Below the pieces are notes generated by a model. The model was not told the origin of the DNA. It ran no database searches and saw only the letters and a program-made list of their open reading frames with translations. Positions 47,530 through 52,058 of a stretch of 52,058 bases of DNA are shown in pieces. This DNA is from Actinotignum schaalii (GTDB lineage Bacteria > Actinomycetota > Actinomycetes > Actinomycetales > Actinomycetaceae). The DNA is taken from assembly GCF_028864145.1 (NCBI RefSeq), contig NZ_JARBHJ010000011.1:1-52058 (forward strand), given 5' to 3'. A program made the translations under genes and the position numbers. Within the stretch, counting starts at the first letter, position 1. Each line of letters begins with the position of its first letter.

Positions 47530-48729
47530 GTGGAACCCTTGCTTGAGCTGGTGTCCATGAACGCACTGGAATTCTGGTTAGCCTTAGGGATCGGGGTGAC
47601 TGCCCTGGTCATTATGTGCCTGGCGCTTATCCCCAGTAGGGAATATGCCGATCTGCCGCGCGGGGTGTATCCGCGTGAACCTGCCGGGGTAACCGGCCAT
47701 AATTACCGGCGCCGCCGCCGGCATACCCGCCCGCCGGTGCGCACCATCCCTCCGGAGATGCCGGCCGCCCTCGGGGCTTTTATGCACCGCCACTACGCCG
47801 CGGACGACGCCGCCATCACCACCCTCCTCGACCTGGCCGCCCGCGGGTTCCTCACCATTGACTTCTTCCGCGATCCGGCCTTACGTGGCCAGATGATCAC
47901 AATTTCGCTCACCGAGGCGGATACCTCCACCCTCGAACCTTTTGAGATGCGGGTTCTGGCGGCCCTCGCCTCCCCGCAGAGCGCCGAATCGGCAGCATTC
48001 CGTGAATCTGAGCCATTCGATGATCGCTCGTATCGCACCGCGATGGAAAACGCCGGGCTGCCCGCCGCCTCCCGCCCGGTGCTACGCGTGCAGGGCTTCT
48101 CCACCCGCCTCGCCCTCGCCATCGCGCGCGATAGCAAAGCGGAAGTGGTATCGCGGCGGGGCTGGTACCACCACGGGCGCGAATTAGTGGGGTCGCTGGC
48201 AGCCGTACTCTTCTTCGGTGGTATCGCCCTGACGGGATTGGCCTTTATCGGGGCCCTGGCTTTTGAACTGTCCTGGTATTGGCTCATCGTGGGCGGCTGG
48301 CTGGTGTTCTGCGGATTCGTGGGGCTCCTCAATTTTTCTTCTCTCACTCCGAACGGGGTGGTGGCCAGCGACCAAGTGGAAGGTTTCCGGCGTTTCCTCA
48401 CCGCGGCTCCCCGTTTCGCTGGGGTGAGCGCGGACGTCCTCGCTTCTTATGTGGGCTGGGCTTATGCCCTGGAATGCGCGGATGAATGGGTCCGTTCCCT
48501 CGAGCGAATTAACTCGCGGGATATGCGCGACGTCGGCGCGGCCCTCCCGTGGCTGCATTTTGCCGGCGAAGACATCACAAATTGGTACCAGCTGCGCGAG
48601 GCCCTGAGCGTATTGGAAACCCGCTTCCGTTCCCACCCGCTCGCCCACGATCTCCCGCACGCGCGGCGCCGCCACCTGCGGCGCTTCGTGCGCGGATTAC
48701 TACCCGCCGCAATTCGCACCCACACCTAA
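47530..48729 (+). CDS. DUF2207-like membrane protein (C-terminal part only)
   Basis: 399 aa from the GTG at 47530, placed by GAGGAGG 5 nt upstream. One N-terminal membrane helix (about residues 12-34), a soluble stretch with winged-helix-like DAAITTLLDLAARGFLTIDF, two central helices (about 220-270), then a soluble C-terminal domain. This matches the YciQ/DUF2207 C-terminal half; the usual extracellular N-terminal domain is missing. Function unknown. Sits between panB and glnA2. Confidence 0.65.
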   Translation: MEPLLELVSMNALEFWLALGIGVTALVIMCLALIPSREYADLPRGVYPREPAGVTGHNYRRRRRHTRPPVRTIPPEMPAALGAFMHRHYAADDAAITTLLDLAARGFLTIDFFRDPALRGQMITISLTEADTSTLEPFEMRVLAALASPQSAESAAFRESEPFDDRSYRTAMENAGLPAASRPVLRVQGFSTRLALAIARDSKAEVVSRRGWYHHGRELVGSLAAVLFFGGIALTGLAFIGALAFELSWYWLIVGGWLVFCGFVGLLNFSSLTPNGVVASDQVEGFRRFLTAAPRFAGVSADVLASYVGWAYALECADEWVRSLERINSRDMRDVGAALPWLHFAGEDITNWYQLREALSVLETRFRSHPLAHDLPHARRRHLRRFVRGLLPAAIRTHT

Positions 48730-48780
48730 TGGACCACGCCCGCAACACCCCACGGATACAGAACGGAAAGATGAAGCGCC

Positions 48781-50118
48781 ATGGATGACCAGCAAGAACA
48801 CGTCCTTCGCACCATAACCGACCGGGGCATCCGCTACGTGCGGTTGTGGTTCACCGATATCGTCGGCACCCTCAAATCCGTGGCGGTAGCCCCCGTGGAG
48901 CTCGATAATGCTTTCGCGGAGGGCGTCGGTTTTGACGGCTCGGCCATTCAAGGGCTCACGCGCGTTTATGAGTCAGATATGATTGCGCGCCCGGATGCTT
49001 CTACCTTTGCGGTATTGCGTGGCGTGGATGGGAGCGACGACGCCGCTTTCATGTTCTGCGATATCCTCACCCGCGAAGGTGAACCAGCCCGCTCCGACCC
49101 CCGGGCCATTCTGCAACGTACCCTGCGGCGCTGCGAGGATCTGGGCTTCACCGCCTACGCCCACCCGGAAGTCGAGTTCTACCTGTTCCAGCCCGGGGCG
49201 AGCGATGATGAAGAGCCCACCCCGATCGATTCGGCCTCCTATTTTGATTACGTTACCCGCTCGGTGGCTCATAATTTCCGCAGGGATGTGATCCTCTCCC
49301 TGGAGGACGTGGGCATCAGCGTGGAATTTTCCCACCACGAAATTGGCCCGGGCCAGCAAGAAGTAGATCTGCGCTACGCCGATTGCCTAACGATGGCCGA
49401 TAGCATTATGGCCGCCCGCGTCATCATTAAAGAAGTGGCACTGCGTCACGGGGTGGAAGCATCCTTCATGCCCAAGCCCTTGGCGCACTGGCCCGGATCG
49501 GCCATGCACACCCATTTCTCGCTTTTCGAAGGCGAAACAAATGCCTTCCACGATCAACGCGGCCAGTTCGGAATGTCGGTGACGGCGCGGCGTTTCCTCG
49601 CCGGCCTCATGCGCCACGCCCGCGAAATTACCGCTGTCACCAACCAGCACGTCAATTCCTATAAGCGACTGTGGGGCGGCGGGGAAGCCCCACCCTATGT
49701 GTGCTGGGGGCCGCGCAATCAATCCGCCCTCGTGCGGGTACCCGAATATAAACCCACGAAACCGCAATCAGCACGCCTGGAATACCGCGCCCTGGACACG
49801 GCCGCCAATCCCTACCTAGCTTTTGCTGCGGTACTCGGCGCTGGCCTGGCCGGAATCGAAGGGAAATACGATCTTTCCGATCCGGCCGATACGGACGTTC
49901 TCCTCCTCACCGATATGGAACGCTCGGTACTCGGCATCGAATCCCTACCCGGGAGCCTGGACTCCGCCCTCAAGCTCATGGAGGGCTCCGATCTGGTTGC
50001 CGAGATTCTGGGCGAAGATGCCTTCGATTACTTCCTGCGTGATAAACGCGCCGAATGGGCCGAATACCGCGCCCAGGTTACCCCGCTGGAACGCGCACGT
50101 TTCCGCGCGGATCGCTAG
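48781..50118 (+). CDS. glnA2: Glutamine synthetase, GlnA2 type
   Basis: 445 aa, ATP-dependent ligase family (GS-I fold). Motifs: GIRYVRLWFTDIVGTLKSV (beta-grasp), EVEFYLF and GPGQQEVDLRY (metal Glu), PGSAMHTHFSL (catalytic His loop), NSYKRLWGGGEAPPYVCWGP and RLEYRALDTAANPYLAFAA. The adenylylation-loop Tyr motif (NLYDLP) is absent, as in actinobacterial GlnA2 (446 aa in M. tuberculosis). It precedes glnE as there. Some GlnA2-type enzymes use other amines, so glutamine synthesis is not certain. Confidence 0.92.
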   Translation: MDDQQEHVLRTITDRGIRYVRLWFTDIVGTLKSVAVAPVELDNAFAEGVGFDGSAIQGLTRVYESDMIARPDASTFAVLRGVDGSDDAAFMFCDILTREGEPARSDPRAILQRTLRRCEDLGFTAYAHPEVEFYLFQPGASDDEEPTPIDSASYFDYVTRSVAHNFRRDVILSLEDVGISVEFSHHEIGPGQQEVDLRYADCLTMADSIMAARVIIKEVALRHGVEASFMPKPLAHWPGSAMHTHFSLFEGETNAFHDQRGQFGMSVTARRFLAGLMRHAREITAVTNQHVNSYKRLWGGGEAPPYVCWGPRNQSALVRVPEYKPTKPQSARLEYRALDTAANPYLAFAAVLGAGLAGIEGKYDLSDPADTDVLLLTDMERSVLGIESLPGSLDSALKLMEGSDLVAEILGEDAFDYFLRDKRAEWAEYRAQVTPLERARFRADR

Positions 50119-50135
50119 GGTAGCGGGGAACGGGT

Positions 50136-52058
<1,923 letters not shown>

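Overview
The window looks like a contig from a high-GC Gram-positive actinobacterium, most likely in or near the Actinomycetaceae; I cannot name the genus. Evidence: actinobacterial families DUF3145 and DUF3052, a homodimeric-type AceE, type I methionine aminopeptidase with the actinobacterial N-terminal extension, the panB / glnA2 / glnE neighbourhood also known from Mycobacterium, an actinobacterial RNase P RNA, an LPXTG surface protein, and terminator-like hairpins without U-tracts. The right end runs into 91 consecutive G, which is almost certainly a sequencing or assembly artefact.

Layout. (1) 1-8.4 kb, catabolic region: partial mmsA/iolA (methylmalonate-semialdehyde dehydrogenase) divergent from a GntR/UTRA regulator, then a minus-strand sugar-type ABC transporter operon (binding lipoprotein, double-NBD ATPase, permease, an unrecognised 444-aa protein) headed by a LacI regulator with a perfect 14-bp LacI-type palindrome upstream. 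(2) 8.6-10.1 kb: a methyltransferase, a cupin and a small membrane protein. (3) 10.29-27.60 kb: a complete-looking miniature siphophage prophage (17.3 kb) in the 3' half of tRNA-Asn, bounded by 65-bp identical att repeats. (4) 27.7-52 kb, ordinary chromosome: def, DUF3145, an ACP-like protein, a TPR-like protein, a YciO/Sua5 family protein, a HAD phosphatase, a heterodimeric ABC exporter, aceE, DUF3052, tRNA-Val, an aldo/keto reductase, a Nif3 protein, a coiled-coil protein with a decayed zinc ribbon, an LPXTG coiled-coil surface protein, rnpB, map, panB, a DUF2207-like membrane protein, glnA2 and partial glnE.

The most interesting object is the prophage switch. The attachment site lies inside the 3' end of the phage repressor gene. 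In the lysogen the repressor is 105 aa and stops at a TAA completed by the tRNA-Asn anticodon. If the two ends are joined in silico to rebuild attP, the frame stays open for 45 more codons, ends in Gly-Ala-Ala, and runs 38 nt into the integrase gene. This is the architecture of the integration-dependent immunity switches described in mycobacteriophages such as BPs, Brujita and Charlie: integration removes a C-terminal degradation tag from the repressor. Here it occurs in what looks like a different actinobacterial host family and in one of the smaller siphophage genomes. The divergent repressor and Cro-like genes both appear leaderless, with a TTCCA-N3-TGGAA operator in the repressor promoter. 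A second perfect copy overlaps the -35 of a two-gene operon near the integrase that encodes an acidic 203-aa unknown protein and an Aca2/DUF1870-like HTH protein, so that unknown is an anti-defence (possibly anti-CRISPR) candidate.

The remaining prophage genes run on the plus strand as one nearly continuous block: cro-like, early genes, a putative replication initiator with iteron-like repeats and hairpins inside it, HNH, terS, terL, portal, a protease-capsid fusion, connectors, tail tube, overlapping tail chaperones, tape measure, tail tip, amidase endolysin and two holin-like proteins. All assignments come from reading the sequence and recalled family motifs; no database search was run.
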